This document shows positions 48,580-58,228 of a stretch of DNA of 64,000 bases, piece after piece (position 1 is the first letter of the stretch; each line of letters begins with the position of its first letter). The notes beneath the pieces are model-generated. The model ran no database searches, was not told where the DNA came from, and saw only the letters and a program-made list of their open reading frames with translations. Both the position numbers and the translations under genes were made by a program. The stretch is taken from positions 62,001-126,000 of the forward strand of contig PBQA01000027.1 of the NCBI GenBank assembly GCA_002724925.1. The letters run 5' to 3'. Source of the DNA: Oceanospirillaceae bacterium (GTDB taxonomy: Bacteria; Pseudomonadota; Gammaproteobacteria; Pseudomonadales; Oceanobacteraceae).

Positions 48580-50046
48580 ATGACCTCTGAAAAATTTAAC
48601 GTTTTCTCGTTTTCCGGGAAAATGAAAGTATTGCATCTCAGCTGGATTGCATTTTTCATTACCTTTGTCGTCTGGTTTAACCATGCGCCTCTGTTGATGG
48701 CAATCGCAGACAGTCTGGGGCTGACACCGTCAGAGATTAAGACGCTGTTGATTCTGAATGTTGCGCTGACAATTCCTGCTCGTGTTGTTATCGGTATGCT
48801 TACCGACCGTTTTGGTCCGCGAATCGTATACTCGTGCTTGTTGGCGGTGTGTTCCATACCTTGCTTTATGTTTGCGTTTGCAGACAGCTTTGTTCAAGCC
48901 GCTCTAGCGCGCTTCCTGCTGGGCTTTATCGGTGCCGGTTTTGTTATTGGTATTCGCATGGTCAGCGAATGGTTCCCTGCAAACGAGCTGGGAACGGCAG
49001 AAGGTATCTACGGTGGCTGGGGTAACTTCGGTTCTGCCGCGGCAGCTTTCTCGCTGCCTGTTGTTGCTTTGTGGTTTGGTGGTGATGACGGCTGGCGTTA
49101 CGCGGTTGCGACGACAGGTGCGCTGAGTCTTATATTCAGTGTCGTGTATTACATGAATGTTTCTGATACGCCAAAGGGATCGACGTATTTCAAGCCCAAA
49201 AATATCGGTGCAATGGAAGTGACCAGTAAGGGAGATTTCTTCTTTCTTCTGGTTATGAAAGTTCCCATGTACGCCGCACTGGCACTGTTAACCTGGAAGC
49301 TTTCACCAAACGGTGTGGCATTACTCAGTGAGACAACAGCAGTGCTTTGCTATGTCGGTCTGGCATTACTGTTTATCTACGAAGTATCGCATGTCTGGAA
49401 GGTCAACAAAGGTATCTTTGAAAAGCCGGTTCCGGAGATGCATCAATACAAGTTTAAACAGGTTGCTGTTCTGAATATTCTGTATTTTGCGACCTTTGGT
49501 TCAGAGCTCGCGGTGGTGTCCATGTTGCCTCTGTTCTTTGCAGAAACCTTCACTCTGGACCCTGTTATGGCAGGTATGGTCGCGTCGGCGTACGCCTTCA
49601 TGAACTTGATGTCTCGTCCAGGCGGTGGCTGGTTATCTGACAAATTTGGCCGCAAGTCGACTTTGCTGATTCTTACCGCTGGCCTTGCCATCGGCTACTT
49701 TGTAATGTCGACGGTGGACAGCAGCTGGCCGCTCTGGCTCGCCGTAGTTGCTGCCATGGCATGCTCTTTCTTCGTCCAGTCAGGCGAGGGTGCTGTATTT
49801 GCTGTCGTGCCATTGATTAAGCGTCGCCTGACAGGCCAGATCGCAGGCATGACGGGTGCCTACGGTAACGTTGGTGCTGTTACTTACCTTACAGTGCTGT
49901 CGTTCGTCGATTATTCTGTTTTCTTTATGGTAATCGCAGCGACCGCCGTAGTAGGCTTTATTACTCTTCTGTTCATGGAAGAACCGAAAGGCCACATTGC
50001 TGAAGTCCGTGAAGACGGGTCAGTAGAGATGATCAGTGTAAACTGA
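48580..50046 (+). CDS. nitrate/nitrite MFS transporter (NarK/NasA family)
   Basis: 488-residue major facilitator protein with about twelve helices; takes up nitrate or exchanges nitrate for nitrite. The nitrate-signature motifs are visible: [19 protein letters not shown] and [16 protein letters not shown] in the first half, and [15 protein letters not shown] in the second. A long hydrophilic segment separates the halves (about 195-235). Third gene of the nirBD operon. Together with NrtABD it gives the cell two nitrate uptake routes. The symbol is left blank because nasA/narK naming differs between genera. Confidence 0.92.
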   Translation: MTSEKFNVFSFSGKMKVLHLSWIAFFITFVVWFNHAPLLMAIADSLGLTPSEIKTLLILNVALTIPARVVIGMLTDRFGPRIVYSCLLAVCSIPCFMFAFADSFVQAALARFLLGFIGAGFVIGIRMVSEWFPANELGTAEGIYGGWGNFGSAAAAFSLPVVALWFGGDDGWRYAVATTGALSLIFSVVYYMNVSDTPKGSTYFKPKNIGAMEVTSKGDFFFLLVMKVPMYAALALLTWKLSPNGVALLSETTAVLCYVGLALLFIYEVSHVWKVNKGIFEKPVPEMHQYKFKQVAVLNILYFATFGSELAVVSMLPLFFAETFTLDPVMAGMVASAYAFMNLMSRPGGGWLSDKFGRKSTLLILTAGLAIGYFVMSTVDSSWPLWLAVVAAMACSFFVQSGEGAVFAVVPLIKRRLTGQIAGMTGAYGNVGAVTYLTVLSFVDYSVFFMVIAATAVVGFITLLFMEEPKGHIAEVREDGSVEMISVN

Positions 50047-50062
50047 TCATCCTCGGTTCAGT

Positions 50063-50089
50063 AAAAAAGTGGCTCCGGCCACTTTTTTT
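50063..50089 (+). terminator. intrinsic terminator after the nitrate transporter gene
   Basis: Eleven-base arms (six A then GTGGC, pairing GCCAC then six T) with TCCG loop, lying in the 57-base gap before the phosphatase-kinase gene. It ends about 15 bases before that gene's start, so the downstream gene would depend on read-through. Confidence 0.85.
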
Positions 50090-50103
50090 ATGGGAGAAAG
50101 AAA

Positions 50104-51864
50104 ATGACGTCGTCAGGCAACAAACGTAATCTCGAAGTGATATTTGGAGGTTTCAGTACAGCGGGTAACAAGCCTGAAAATCAGGATGCCTTTGCAGCCT
50201 GGCAGCCGTCGACAAACAGTGCCCGTTATAAAGGAATTGCCTGTTGTATTGCAGACGGCGTGAGTTGTAGCGATAACGCCCAACAGGCAAGCACCACCAG
50301 TGTTACTCATTTTCTAAATGATTATTACAGCACGCCGGATAGTTGGGATGTAAAAACGGCAGCCGGAAAAGTGCTGAGTTCCCTCAATGCCTGGCTGTAT
50401 CATCATGGACAGCAAGCGAGTGCGCGGCATAACTCTCTGGTAACAACTCTTAGCTCGGTCGTGCTTAAATCGAGCACTCTTCATGTCTTTCATGTGGGCG
50501 ACTCGCGTGTATACCGCTTAAGAAACGGTTCTCTGGAATGCCTGACCCGCGATCATACTCATCAACATGGGAATGGTCAGGATTACCTCAGTCGCGCTAT
50601 GGGCATGGACACTCACCTCGAAGTTGACTACCTGAACCAGCCGCTGGAAAGCGACGATGTTCTCCTTATGACGACAGATGGAGTTCACGGTTTTCTTACA
50701 GATAAGCGGATGCGCGACACTCTGATCAAGGAACTGACATCACAGAGCACACAAATTCATTTCGAGAAATGTGCTCAATCTCTGGTTGATCAGGCGTTGA
50801 ATAATGGCAGTAACGATAACCTGACCGCCATGATTATCCGGGTCGAAAGTCTGCCTGAAAAGAATATTGAGGAAACTCATCGGGTATTAACTGAGCGCGT
50901 TATTCCCCCCGTGTTGAATACCGGAGATTGTATTGATCATTACGAGGTTGAGCAGGTTGTCTATGCAGGAACCCGCAGTCATTTATACCGTGTACTGAAC
51001 AGACGTAATCAGAAACGTTATGTGCTCAAGGCACCCTCGCTGAACTTTGAGGAAGACCTAGTCTATCTAGAGGGGTTTGTGCGTGAACAGTGGGTGGGGG
51101 CACGTGTTGATCATGCGAATGTTATGAAAATTCTACCGCCCGAACCACACGCTCGTTTTATGTATCATATCTGTGAGCTGATTGAAGGAGAGTCCCTGCG
51201 TCAGTGGATGAACGATCACCCACAACCGGAGTTGAGCAGTGTAAGAAACATTATTGAGCAGATAGTGATGGCCTTGCGGGCGTTTCAACGCATGGGCATG
51301 GTACATCGCGATCTGAAACCCGAGAACGTCATGATCACCGCTCAGGGGCAGGTGAAACTGATTGATTTTGGTACGGTGCAAGTGAAGGGCCTGGCAGAAG
51401 TTACTAGTCCTGTGGAAGAAGACTGCCCGGTTGGCTCAGTAAATTATATTGCTCCTGAGTACGTTATGTACGGTACGGCGACAACTCAGAGTGATCTGTT
51501 CTCACTAGGAGTGATGGTGTATGAGATGCTTTGTGGAGAACAGCCTTTTCGTATGTCTCATATCCACAGAACGGGAGCACGATCTGTTTCCGAGTGGAAG
51601 TATCAACCGCTGCGGGAAGTACGCTCTGATATTCCTTTATGGCTGGATCTGGCTATCGAAAAATCTTGCCACCCTGATATTCGCGCCAGACATTCCGCAC
51701 TGTCCGAATTCTGGACTGATCTGATAAAGCCGAATGAAGCTCTGGTGAGTACGTATTCTGGCAAGCCTCTGATCGAACGTCACGCGGATAAAGTATGGCC
51801 AGCAGTATCGGCCATACTTATGCTGGTGGTTATACTTCAGTCCTGGTTGCTATTGTCAGAGTAA
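50104..51864 (+). CDS. bifunctional PP2C phosphatase / Ser-Thr protein kinase fusion
   Basis: 586 residues. N-terminal PP2C-type phosphatase (about 15-258) with acidic metal motifs NQDAF, IADGVS, HVGDSRVYRL, MTTDGVHGF and GSNDNLTAMI. Then a Hanks-type kinase (about 280-545) with Lys in YVLKAPS, catalytic loop HRDLKPENVM, DFGTVQ and GSVNYIAPEY. A C-terminal hydrophobic helix (about 563-584) anchors it in the membrane. All catalytic residues look intact. The same fusion occurs beside nirBD and the nitrate transporter in Pseudomonas, which suggests a role in nitrate assimilation; its substrate is unknown. Confidence 0.92.
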   Translation: MTSSGNKRNLEVIFGGFSTAGNKPENQDAFAAWQPSTNSARYKGIACCIADGVSCSDNAQQASTTSVTHFLNDYYSTPDSWDVKTAAGKVLSSLNAWLYHHGQQASARHNSLVTTLSSVVLKSSTLHVFHVGDSRVYRLRNGSLECLTRDHTHQHGNGQDYLSRAMGMDTHLEVDYLNQPLESDDVLLMTTDGVHGFLTDKRMRDTLIKELTSQSTQIHFEKCAQSLVDQALNNGSNDNLTAMIIRVESLPEKNIEETHRVLTERVIPPVLNTGDCIDHYEVEQVVYAGTRSHLYRVLNRRNQKRYVLKAPSLNFEEDLVYLEGFVREQWVGARVDHANVMKILPPEPHARFMYHICELIEGESLRQWMNDHPQPELSSVRNIIEQIVMALRAFQRMGMVHRDLKPENVMITAQGQVKLIDFGTVQVKGLAEVTSPVEEDCPVGSVNYIAPEYVMYGTATTQSDLFSLGVMVYEMLCGEQPFRMSHIHRTGARSVSEWKYQPLREVRSDIPLWLDLAIEKSCHPDIRARHSALSEFWTDLIKPNEALVSTYSGKPLIERHADKVWPAVSAILMLVVILQSWLLLSE

Positions 51865-51905
51865 CCGGGCAGTCTTGAACAGAACCACTGACAAGGAAGG
51901 AACGG

Positions 51906-52256
51906 ATGAAACACGAAAAGATGGATTACGTTGAGTTTGCAGCACGTGATCTTGAAGCAACCAAAACGTTTTTTAATCAGGTATTTCACTGGCAGTTCAC
52001 CGATTATGGTGAGTCGTACACAGCGTTCGACTTTCAGGGGTTAATGGGCGGTTTCTATCAGGCTGAGTTAGCCTCTGACCCCGCCCGAGGTGGTGCATTG
52101 CTGGTGTTTTATAGCCGCAATATAGAAAACACCATGAGTAAGGTCAGTGCTGCTGGCGGTGAAATCGTGCGCCCGGTTTTTGAGTTTCCAGGAGGGAAGC
52201 GTTTCCATTTCCGTGAGCCCAGTGGGAATGAGTTCGCAGTCTGGTCTGATCACTGA
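51906..52256 (+). CDS. VOC (glyoxalase/bleomycin-resistance) family protein
   Basis: 116-residue vicinal-oxygen-chelate fold: YVEFAARDLEATKTFFNQVFHW, then ENTMSKVSAAGGEIV and REPSGNEFAVWSDH, the usual beta-alpha-beta-beta-beta units. Metal ligands are not complete enough to name an activity. Its stop codon abuts that of the convergent FAD reductase gene (52254-52256 against 52257-52259). Confidence 0.85.
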   Translation: MKHEKMDYVEFAARDLEATKTFFNQVFHWQFTDYGESYTAFDFQGLMGGFYQAELASDPARGGALLVFYSRNIENTMSKVSAAGGEIVRPVFEFPGGKRFHFREPSGNEFAVWSDH

Positions 52257-53504
52257 TCAGGCTGCGTCGGAACAATACGCTTGCCCGAATATGAGCATGT
52301 CGCGATAGTCACTGACGTCTGTTTTTTCTTCCATCATTTGGTAGTACCAATGGCTGTCGGTGACATCTCCTATACATAACGCACCTATGATCCGGTTGGC
52401 CTTCAGGATCACTTTCTTGTAGACACCATATTCTCGGTCTTCCAGTACCAGGGCGTCTGCGCCTTCCGGTGTTTCGTACTCACCGATACTATGGATGTCC
52501 AGGCCCGATACTTTGAGTTTGGTCAGGTGTGATCGCTCAATGTAACCACTGGCGTTATCTTTGGATGTTAGTTGTCTGACGATGACGTCGGCCTGATCCC
52601 AGATAGGTGCTACTAAACCGTAAGTGGTTCCTGAAAACTCACAGCATTCTCCCAGGGCAAAGATGTCGTCAGCAGATGTCTGCATTCTTTCATCGACACA
52701 GATACCTCGATTCACGCTGAGTCCTGAGCTATCCGCAAGTTCTTTGTTAGGAAGAATACCCGTTGCAAAGATAACCAGTTGAGTATCGCGTTTTTCGAGA
52801 GTATCGGCGGTTGCAAAGGATACTTCGCGGACCCCTGAGTCGTCTGTCAGAACTTCTTCTGGATTTACTCCAGTGATCACTTCAATTCCTCGTTCCTCCA
52901 AAGCCCCTTTTAAAAGATCAGACGCTTTAGCATCAAGCTGGCGGTTCATTAAAACAGGATTGCGATGAATCAGAGTGACGTCGATTCCTCGTAGTTTCAG
53001 CCCGACGGCAGCTTCTACGCCAAGCAAGCCAGCGCCTATTACGGTTGCATGTTTAAGGCCGTTGAGCTTTTCTTCCATAGCATCAACATCACTCATTGTG
53101 CGAAAACCGATGACATCCGGGTGATCTGCACCTTTGACCGGAGGTATAAACGAACGGCTACCCGTGGCGAATACCAACTTTTCATATGGATAGCTACGAC
53201 CGCTTTGGGTGGTAACGATTTTTTGTTCTGTATCAACCAGAGTGGCACTGTCACCCAGCTGAATCGATATACGGTAGTTGGAATACCATGCGTCATCATG
53301 GGGTGTTATGTTCGCCAGAGTCGTTTCTTTGGCGAGAAGAGGTGAGAGCATAATGCGATTGTAGTGAGGGATCTTTTCATCGCCGAGCACAAGAATCCGG
53401 TCGTATGGATGATCTTCAGCAAGCCCCTCCAGTATGCGATTAGCCGCCATACCGTTACCGATAATTACCAGTTGGTTTTCTACTTTCTTGTCTTCACTCT
53501 TCAC
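52257..53504 (-). CDS. FAD/NAD(P)H oxidoreductase, probable electron donor for nitrate reductase (NasB-like), GTG start
   Basis: 415 residues with FAD motif LVIIGNGMAANRILEGLAE, the ATGSRSFIPP segment, NAD motif ATVIGAGLLGVEAAVGLKLR and FAD-closing IFALGECCEF. This is the same fold as the N-terminal third of NirB and as NasB-type reductase subunits, but it lacks BFD and sirohaem domains. The start is GTG at 53504, after GGAG; the ATG at 53552 lies inside the porin terminator. Last gene of the nrt cluster. Assignment as partner of NasA rests on context; a rubredoxin-reductase role is the alternative. Confidence 0.75.
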   Translation of the reverse strand: MKSEDKKVENQLVIIGNGMAANRILEGLAEDHPYDRILVLGDEKIPHYNRIMLSPLLAKETTLANITPHDDAWYSNYRISIQLGDSATLVDTEQKIVTTQSGRSYPYEKLVFATGSRSFIPPVKGADHPDVIGFRTMSDVDAMEEKLNGLKHATVIGAGLLGVEAAVGLKLRGIDVTLIHRNPVLMNRQLDAKASDLLKGALEERGIEVITGVNPEEVLTDDSGVREVSFATADTLEKRDTQLVIFATGILPNKELADSSGLSVNRGICVDERMQTSADDIFALGECCEFSGTTYGLVAPIWDQADVIVRQLTSKDNASGYIERSHLTKLKVSGLDIHSIGEYETPEGADALVLEDREYGVYKKVILKANRIIGALCIGDVTDSHWYYQMMEEKTDVSDYRDMLIFGQAYCSDAA

Positions 53505-53534
53505 TCGCTTCTCCACACCTTTTATAACAGAATA

Positions 53535-53561
53535 AACGAAAACAGCGGCCACAGGCCGCTG
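53535..53561 (-). terminator. intrinsic terminator after the porin gene
   Basis: On the minus strand CAGCGGCC / GGCCGCTG with TGT loop is followed by TTTTCGTTTATT, 18 bases after the porin stop. It separates the nrt-porin unit from the FAD reductase gene, which may depend partly on read-through. Confidence 0.85.
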
Positions 53562-53578
53562 AGTTTCGTTGCGGGGTA

Positions 53579-54730
53579 TCAGAACTTAGCCTGAACCCAT
53601 GCCCACATTTTAGTGGTATCTACGCCGGTATCACCCGCAGAGTAAAACGCCGCTTTTGCACCTACAGTGAAGGTGTCATCGAGTTTCTTAACTGCCAGAA
53701 GATCCAGTTCGTTACCGAAATCAACGTCATCTTCAACAGAGTTGAAAGTGTGGTAAAAACCGACCAGTTTCACACCAGAGACTTTAGTTACTGCCTTAAC
53801 GTAGGTATCGCTAAGGCCGAGACCGCCGGTGTTAGCATTAGTATTCAGGAACTTATCCGCCCAACCATTAAACTTGTGTTTGGTTGCCAACGGAGTTTCA
53901 AATGCTGCATTACCATCATCGCTACCCAGTGTTTCATTACCCAGTGCCAATGTTACGCCAGATACCACGGCGCCACCCTCAAGGGCAAAGTAGTTAGTGT
54001 CTGCAGTTTCCGTGCTCTGAGTAGCATACTCGGCCTTATAGATGAGTTTAGTGCCATCCATATCATAGCTACCGTTGTAGCTAAGGCCGAATGTGTCACG
54101 TTGACTATTTTCGGTATCATCGTCTTCTAGCAGGTAAGCGTACGCAGTGATTTTACCGGTACCTACTTTATAACCAGCGTTTAGTAAATGGCTTGTCGTA
54201 TCGGCGTCAAACCTCGGCAAGATACCATTGACCTGATCAATGAAAGAGTAGTGCAAAGAAAGCTCATCTTTAGAATAGGTCAGCGTAACAGCATCAAACG
54301 TTTGCTCGTTTGCGCGCCAGCCTACGTTACCAACAAAACGTGCGCCGTCGAGAATAATACGCTGGCGGCCGACGATTGCACCGAATTCGTCTTTTTTGTA
54401 GCTGACCTGGGCCCGGTTCCATTCGCGGGTTTCAGGATCTGCAATAGCATCATAGCCTGCCTTTTCGGGAGCGTAATCGTCAATCAGAGGCTGAACAATT
54501 TCGTATTCTACAAGAGCCGAGAACCCTTCGTAATTGAGCGTTTCAAAGCCGACTGCAGCGTCAGTAATCAGGCCTGTCGCGGCGTCATTATCAGTCGCAT
54601 CGTCAGTATCATTGGTCTCGTAGCGTACTTTGACATCAGCGTAGGCATTGCCGTACTCAGTTTCATACGCAGATGCACCCAGAGTGGCAGTCCCCAATGC
54701 GATCGCCAGTAACGTCTTCTTAGCTTGCAT
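53579..54730 (-). CDS. outer-membrane porin encoded in the nitrate transport operon
   Basis: 383 residues: signal peptide (MQAKKTLLAIALGTATLGASA) and a barrel of alternating beta strands ending WAWVQAKF with C-terminal Phe, the outer-membrane insertion signal. Features resemble alginate-export or OprD-like porins (VGRQRIILDGARFVGNVGWR is characteristic). The sequence is rich in Asp and Asn with few cysteines. It follows nrtD by 40 bases, so it probably admits nitrate across the outer membrane; specificity is inferred from context only. Confidence 0.82.
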   Translation of the reverse strand: MQAKKTLLAIALGTATLGASAYETEYGNAYADVKVRYETNDTDDATDNDAATGLITDAAVGFETLNYEGFSALVEYEIVQPLIDDYAPEKAGYDAIADPETREWNRAQVSYKKDEFGAIVGRQRIILDGARFVGNVGWRANEQTFDAVTLTYSKDELSLHYSFIDQVNGILPRFDADTTSHLLNAGYKVGTGKITAYAYLLEDDDTENSQRDTFGLSYNGSYDMDGTKLIYKAEYATQSTETADTNYFALEGGAVVSGVTLALGNETLGSDDGNAAFETPLATKHKFNGWADKFLNTNANTGGLGLSDTYVKAVTKVSGVKLVGFYHTFNSVEDDVDFGNELDLLAVKKLDDTFTVGAKAAFYSAGDTGVDTTKMWAWVQAKF

Positions 54731-54770
54731 GGCATTCTCCTTTTAATTCGAAGCCTTATTTCAATAGAGG

Positions 54771-55640
54771 TTAAGCAACTTCACCGGTCTTTTTATCGAC
54801 CTTGTCAGCATTACTATCGTCGGAGTCGGCAGCCTTCTTAGCGGGCGCATCTGTGTCCGGCTTTCTCTGTTTTTCATACAGAAAACTAAGAACCTGCTGA
54901 CGGTATCTGTTGTATTGCGGATCGTCGGCAAGTTGAATTCGGTTGCGTGGGCGTTCAAGTTCTACGTCCATGATTTCGCCAATGGTGGCAGCAGGGCCAT
55001 TGGTCATCATCACAATACGATCAGACAGCAATACTGCCTCGTCGACATCGTGGGTAATCATGATGACGGTGTTGTTCAGGTCTTTCTGAATGTCCATCAG
55101 AGAGTCCTGCAGGTGAGCACGTGTCAGGGCATCAAGTGCGCCGAAAGGCTCGTCCATTAGCAGTACCTGAGGTTCCATTGACAGGGCACGAGCGATACCA
55201 ACACGCTGCTTCATACCACCGGAAATTTCATCCGGGCGTTTGTGCATGGCGTGGCTCATGTGTACCAGTTCGAGGTTATGCTCAATCCACTCACGCATTT
55301 CCGCTTTGGACTTCTGACCTTTAAAAACGCGCTTTACAGCGAGTTCAACGTTCTGATAAGCGGTCAGCCATGGCAGAAGAGAGTGGTTCTGGAACACAAC
55401 TGCACGCTCAGGGCCAGGTTCATTCACTTCTTTTCCGCTCAGCACGACACCGCCCTGAGTGGCTTGATAAAGACCAGCCACAATATTCAGTACGGTAGAC
55501 TTACCGCAGCCTGAGTGGCCGATCAACGAAATGAATTCGCCTTTTTTAATTTTCAGGTTCACATTCTGAAGCGCACAGAAAGGACCTTTCGGTGTTGGAA
55601 ATTCGATACCAACATCTGATAGTTCGAGTAATGGGTTCAT
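54771..55640 (-). CDS. nrtD: nitrate ABC transporter ATPase
   Basis: 289-residue ABC ATPase of the nitrate/sulphonate/taurine group. Walker A GHSGCGKST, signature SGGMKQRVGIARALS, Walker B LLMDEPFGALD, and the H-loop ITHDVDEAV. The C-terminal extension is Lys/Asp-rich. It lacks the fused binding-protein domain of cyanobacterial NrtC, so the system is NrtABD. Starts 27 bases after nrtB. Confidence 0.92.
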   Translation of the reverse strand: MNPLLELSDVGIEFPTPKGPFCALQNVNLKIKKGEFISLIGHSGCGKSTVLNIVAGLYQATQGGVVLSGKEVNEPGPERAVVFQNHSLLPWLTAYQNVELAVKRVFKGQKSKAEMREWIEHNLELVHMSHAMHKRPDEISGGMKQRVGIARALSMEPQVLLMDEPFGALDALTRAHLQDSLMDIQKDLNNTVIMITHDVDEAVLLSDRIVMMTNGPAATIGEIMDVELERPRNRIQLADDPQYNRYRQQVLSFLYEKQRKPDTDAPAKKAADSDDSNADKVDKKTGEVA

Positions 55641-55667
55641 AATGAAACTCCTCTGTCCTTTATGTAC

Positions 55668-56672
55668 TTATCGTGTAGCCGCTGATTTATCCCACGACAC
55701 TTTGCGCTGAATCATCAGCATGACGCGGTCAAGTAAGAAGCCAATCAAACCAATGGTGATAACGGCGACCATAATCCGGCCTAAGGAGTCAGAAGAGCCG
55801 TTCTGGAACTCGTCCCAGACGAATTTTCCAAGACCCGGGTTCTGAGCCAGCATTTCGGCTGCGATCAGTACCATCCAGGCAATACCCAGAGAGAGACGCA
55901 GACCGGTAAATACCATTGGGATGGATGAAGGAAGTACGATCTTACGAACATGCTCCATATAGCTCAGGCGCAATACCTGTGACACATTCACGAGATCTTT
56001 TGGAATAGAAGCCACACCCACTGCGGTATTAATAACGGTTGGCCACAGGCAGCAGAGCATGACGGTAATCATCGAAGTCACGAACGACTTGGGTACCATT
56101 GGATCGTCTGATACATAGAGAGCAGATACCACCATAGTGACAATAGGGAGCCAGGCTAACGGTGATACTGGCTTAAAGATCTGGATAACAGGGTTGAACG
56201 CGCTGTAGAGGTTGGCGCTCAGTCCGATAACGATACCGAATGGAATAGCGATCAGAGACGCCAGAATAAAGCCACTCAATACAGTAACAAGGCTGGTTCC
56301 GATCTGGTCGATATAGGTTGGCTTACCTGTGTAGTCCCGGATTTTAGGAACGTACGTCGGGTCTTGTTTAACGCGGGCAGCGTTACGTTTTTCCTGACGC
56401 TCATAAAAAGCGTCTGCTTTTTCGCGTTCAGTAAAGTGTTCGGTTAGCAGACCTTTGGTCTGGGTAACAACGTCACCTGGTCCGGGGAATTGCCCCAGAG
56501 AGGTATTGATATTACTGGCGGCGGCTTGCCAGATCATCAGAAAAACCAATAAGCCAGCCAGTGGCAGACCAATAGTTTTAATAATCGTCTGGATATTTCC
56601 AGAAACATCTTCGCCTTTCGCGATACTTACGAAGGGTGAAATCCAGGCAATATTCGACAGCGCAGTAGTCAT
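55668..56672 (-). CDS. nrtB: nitrate ABC transporter permease
   Basis: 334 residues with about six to seven helices. The permease domain (about 135-325) has the coupling loop VSQVLRLSYMEHVRKIVLPS and ASIPKDLV. The N-terminal 130 residues contain one helix and a charged loop (residues about 80-125), as in other NrtB proteins. It follows nrtA by 100 bases, a gap that holds a stable hairpin. Confidence 0.92.
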   Translation of the reverse strand: MTTALSNIAWISPFVSIAKGEDVSGNIQTIIKTIGLPLAGLLVFLMIWQAAASNINTSLGQFPGPGDVVTQTKGLLTEHFTEREKADAFYERQEKRNAARVKQDPTYVPKIRDYTGKPTYIDQIGTSLVTVLSGFILASLIAIPFGIVIGLSANLYSAFNPVIQIFKPVSPLAWLPIVTMVVSALYVSDDPMVPKSFVTSMITVMLCCLWPTVINTAVGVASIPKDLVNVSQVLRLSYMEHVRKIVLPSSIPMVFTGLRLSLGIAWMVLIAAEMLAQNPGLGKFVWDEFQNGSSDSLGRIMVAVITIGLIGFLLDRVMLMIQRKVSWDKSAATR

Positions 56673-56721
56673 AAAAACTCCTTCGGTCCGGACTATTGAG
56701 TCCGTTGACCCTTTTTAATGG

Positions 56722-56745
56722 GTGGGTGAGGAAAACCTCACCCAC
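56722..56745 (-). other. intercistronic hairpin between nrtA and nrtB
   Basis: A perfect 10-bp stem (GTGGGTGAGG / CCTCACCCAC) with a four-base loop, without a following T-run on the minus strand. Such structures 3' of a binding-protein gene commonly stabilise its mRNA and give higher levels than the permease; that role is inferred here. Confidence 0.6.
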
Positions 56746-56772
56746 TTTGTTGCATCCGACCGGGTATACAGA

Positions 56773-58155
56773 TCAGATTTTCTCGGCGCCTTTCAGGCCG
56801 ATTTCGAACTTCTTCAGGTACTCATTAGGCTTGCTACCGTCATAGACGATATTGTCGATGAAGCCTTTCTGAGCTGGTTTGAAGCCTGTCTCGGTAGCGA
56901 AATCCGGGAAGTCTTTCGCATCAAGCTTGCCTTCTTTGATCAGCTCTTTAGCGGCAGAAGCGTAGATGTCCGGGCGATAAACTTTCTTCGCTGTTTCCAT
57001 GAACCAGTCATCTGATTTTTCTTCAGAAATCTGACCCCAGCGACGCATCTGAGTGAGGTACCAGATTGCATCTGAGTAGTACGGATAGGTCGCGTTATAA
57101 CGGAAGAACACGTTGAAGTCCGGTACTTCGCGCTTATCGCCTTTCTCGTATTCGAAGGTGCCCGTCATTGAGTTAGCAATAACGTCGTAGTCGGCGCCAA
57201 CGTACTGAGATTTAGACAGGATTTTTACTGCTTCCGGGCGGTTGGCGTTGTTGTCAGCATCCAACCATGCCGCTGCGCGAATCATCGCTTTAACCACTTT
57301 CTTGTGAGTAATTGGGTATTTGTCTGCCCACTGTTTGCTCACACCAAATACTTTCTCTGGGTTGTTTTTCCAGATTTCGTAGTCGGTAATAACAGGTACG
57401 CCGATGCCTTTAAATACAGCCTGCTGGTTCCATGGTTCGCCCACGCAGTAACCGTAAATGGTGCCGGCTTCCATCGTTGCAGGCATTTGCGGTGGTGGCG
57501 TGACAGAAAGCAGCGCATCAGCATCAATCTGGCCAGAGGTGTCACCTTTGTGCGGTGCGTAGTAACCAGGGTGAATACCGCCTGCTGCCAACCAGTAACG
57601 CAGTTCATAGTTGTGCGTTGAAACCGGGAACACCATACCCATGTTGAATGGCTTGCCGTCGGCTTTATATTTCTCAACGACTGGCTTAAGTGCATCTGCT
57701 TTGATCGGATGAACTGGCTTGCCATCTTCGTGCGGGATATGTTCTTTCATCTGGCTCCAGATATCGTTCGATACCGTGATGCCATTACCGTTGAGGTCCA
57801 TGCTGAATGCAGTGATGATGTGTGCCTGAGTACCGAAGCCAATGGTTGCGCCCAGAGGTTGGCCGGCCAGCATGTGTGCACCGTCGAGCTGACCATCGAT
57901 AACGCGGTCGAGCAGGACTTTCCAGTTAGCCTGAGCTTCCAGAGTGACGTACAGACCTTCTTCTTCGAAATAACCTTTTTCATAGGCGACGGCCAGAGGA
58001 GCCATGTCGGTCAGCTTGATAAAACCAAACTTCAGTTCTTCTTTTTCTGCCCATTCTTCAGCGGACACCAGTGGCGCTGACATGGTTGCCATACCCGCGG
58101 CCAATACCAGTGCGCTTTTCACAAACGTGCGGCGCAGAGTTTTGATTCCTCGCAT
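56773..58155 (-). CDS. nrtA: nitrate ABC transporter substrate-binding protein, Tat-type signal
   Basis: Binds nitrate or nitrite in the periplasm. 460 residues; the N-terminus has a twin-arginine motif LRRTFVKS followed by a hydrophobic stretch ending VSA. The body is NrtA/CmpA-like: [33 protein letters not shown] and the C-terminal [12 protein letters not shown]-like region. Start at 58155 follows an AAGGA site; an upstream TTG at 58179 lies inside the leader terminator. Expression is expected to require antitermination of the leader at 58178-58277. NasS, the nitrate sensor partner of NasT, resembles NrtA, but NasS lacks a signal peptide. Confidence 0.93.
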   Translation of the reverse strand: MRGIKTLRRTFVKSALVLAAGMATMSAPLVSAEEWAEKEELKFGFIKLTDMAPLAVAYEKGYFEEEGLYVTLEAQANWKVLLDRVIDGQLDGAHMLAGQPLGATIGFGTQAHIITAFSMDLNGNGITVSNDIWSQMKEHIPHEDGKPVHPIKADALKPVVEKYKADGKPFNMGMVFPVSTHNYELRYWLAAGGIHPGYYAPHKGDTSGQIDADALLSVTPPPQMPATMEAGTIYGYCVGEPWNQQAVFKGIGVPVITDYEIWKNNPEKVFGVSKQWADKYPITHKKVVKAMIRAAAWLDADNNANRPEAVKILSKSQYVGADYDVIANSMTGTFEYEKGDKREVPDFNVFFRYNATYPYYSDAIWYLTQMRRWGQISEEKSDDWFMETAKKVYRPDIYASAAKELIKEGKLDAKDFPDFATETGFKPAQKGFIDNIVYDGSKPNEYLKKFEIGLKGAEKI

Positions 58156-58177
58156 TTCCTTCCCCTTTTTAAGCAAC

Positions 58178-58228
58178 AAAAAAAGGCGCTACGACAGCAC
58201 TGCTATTAGCAGGAGTCGAAAGCGCCTT
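58178..58228 (-). terminator. leader terminator (attenuator) of nrtA
   Basis: On the minus strand the outer arms AAGGCGCT / AGCGCCTT enclose inner CGAC / GTCG and TGCT / AGCA pairings and are followed by seven T residues (+ strand A at 58178-58184). It lies about 25 bases before the nrtA start, within the untranslated leader. Confidence 0.85.

Noticed and set aside
54771-58155. Nitrate transport operon as a NasS-type sensor module
   Set aside because: The binding protein has an export signal and is followed by permease and ATPase genes, so it is a transporter, not the cytosolic NasS sensor.
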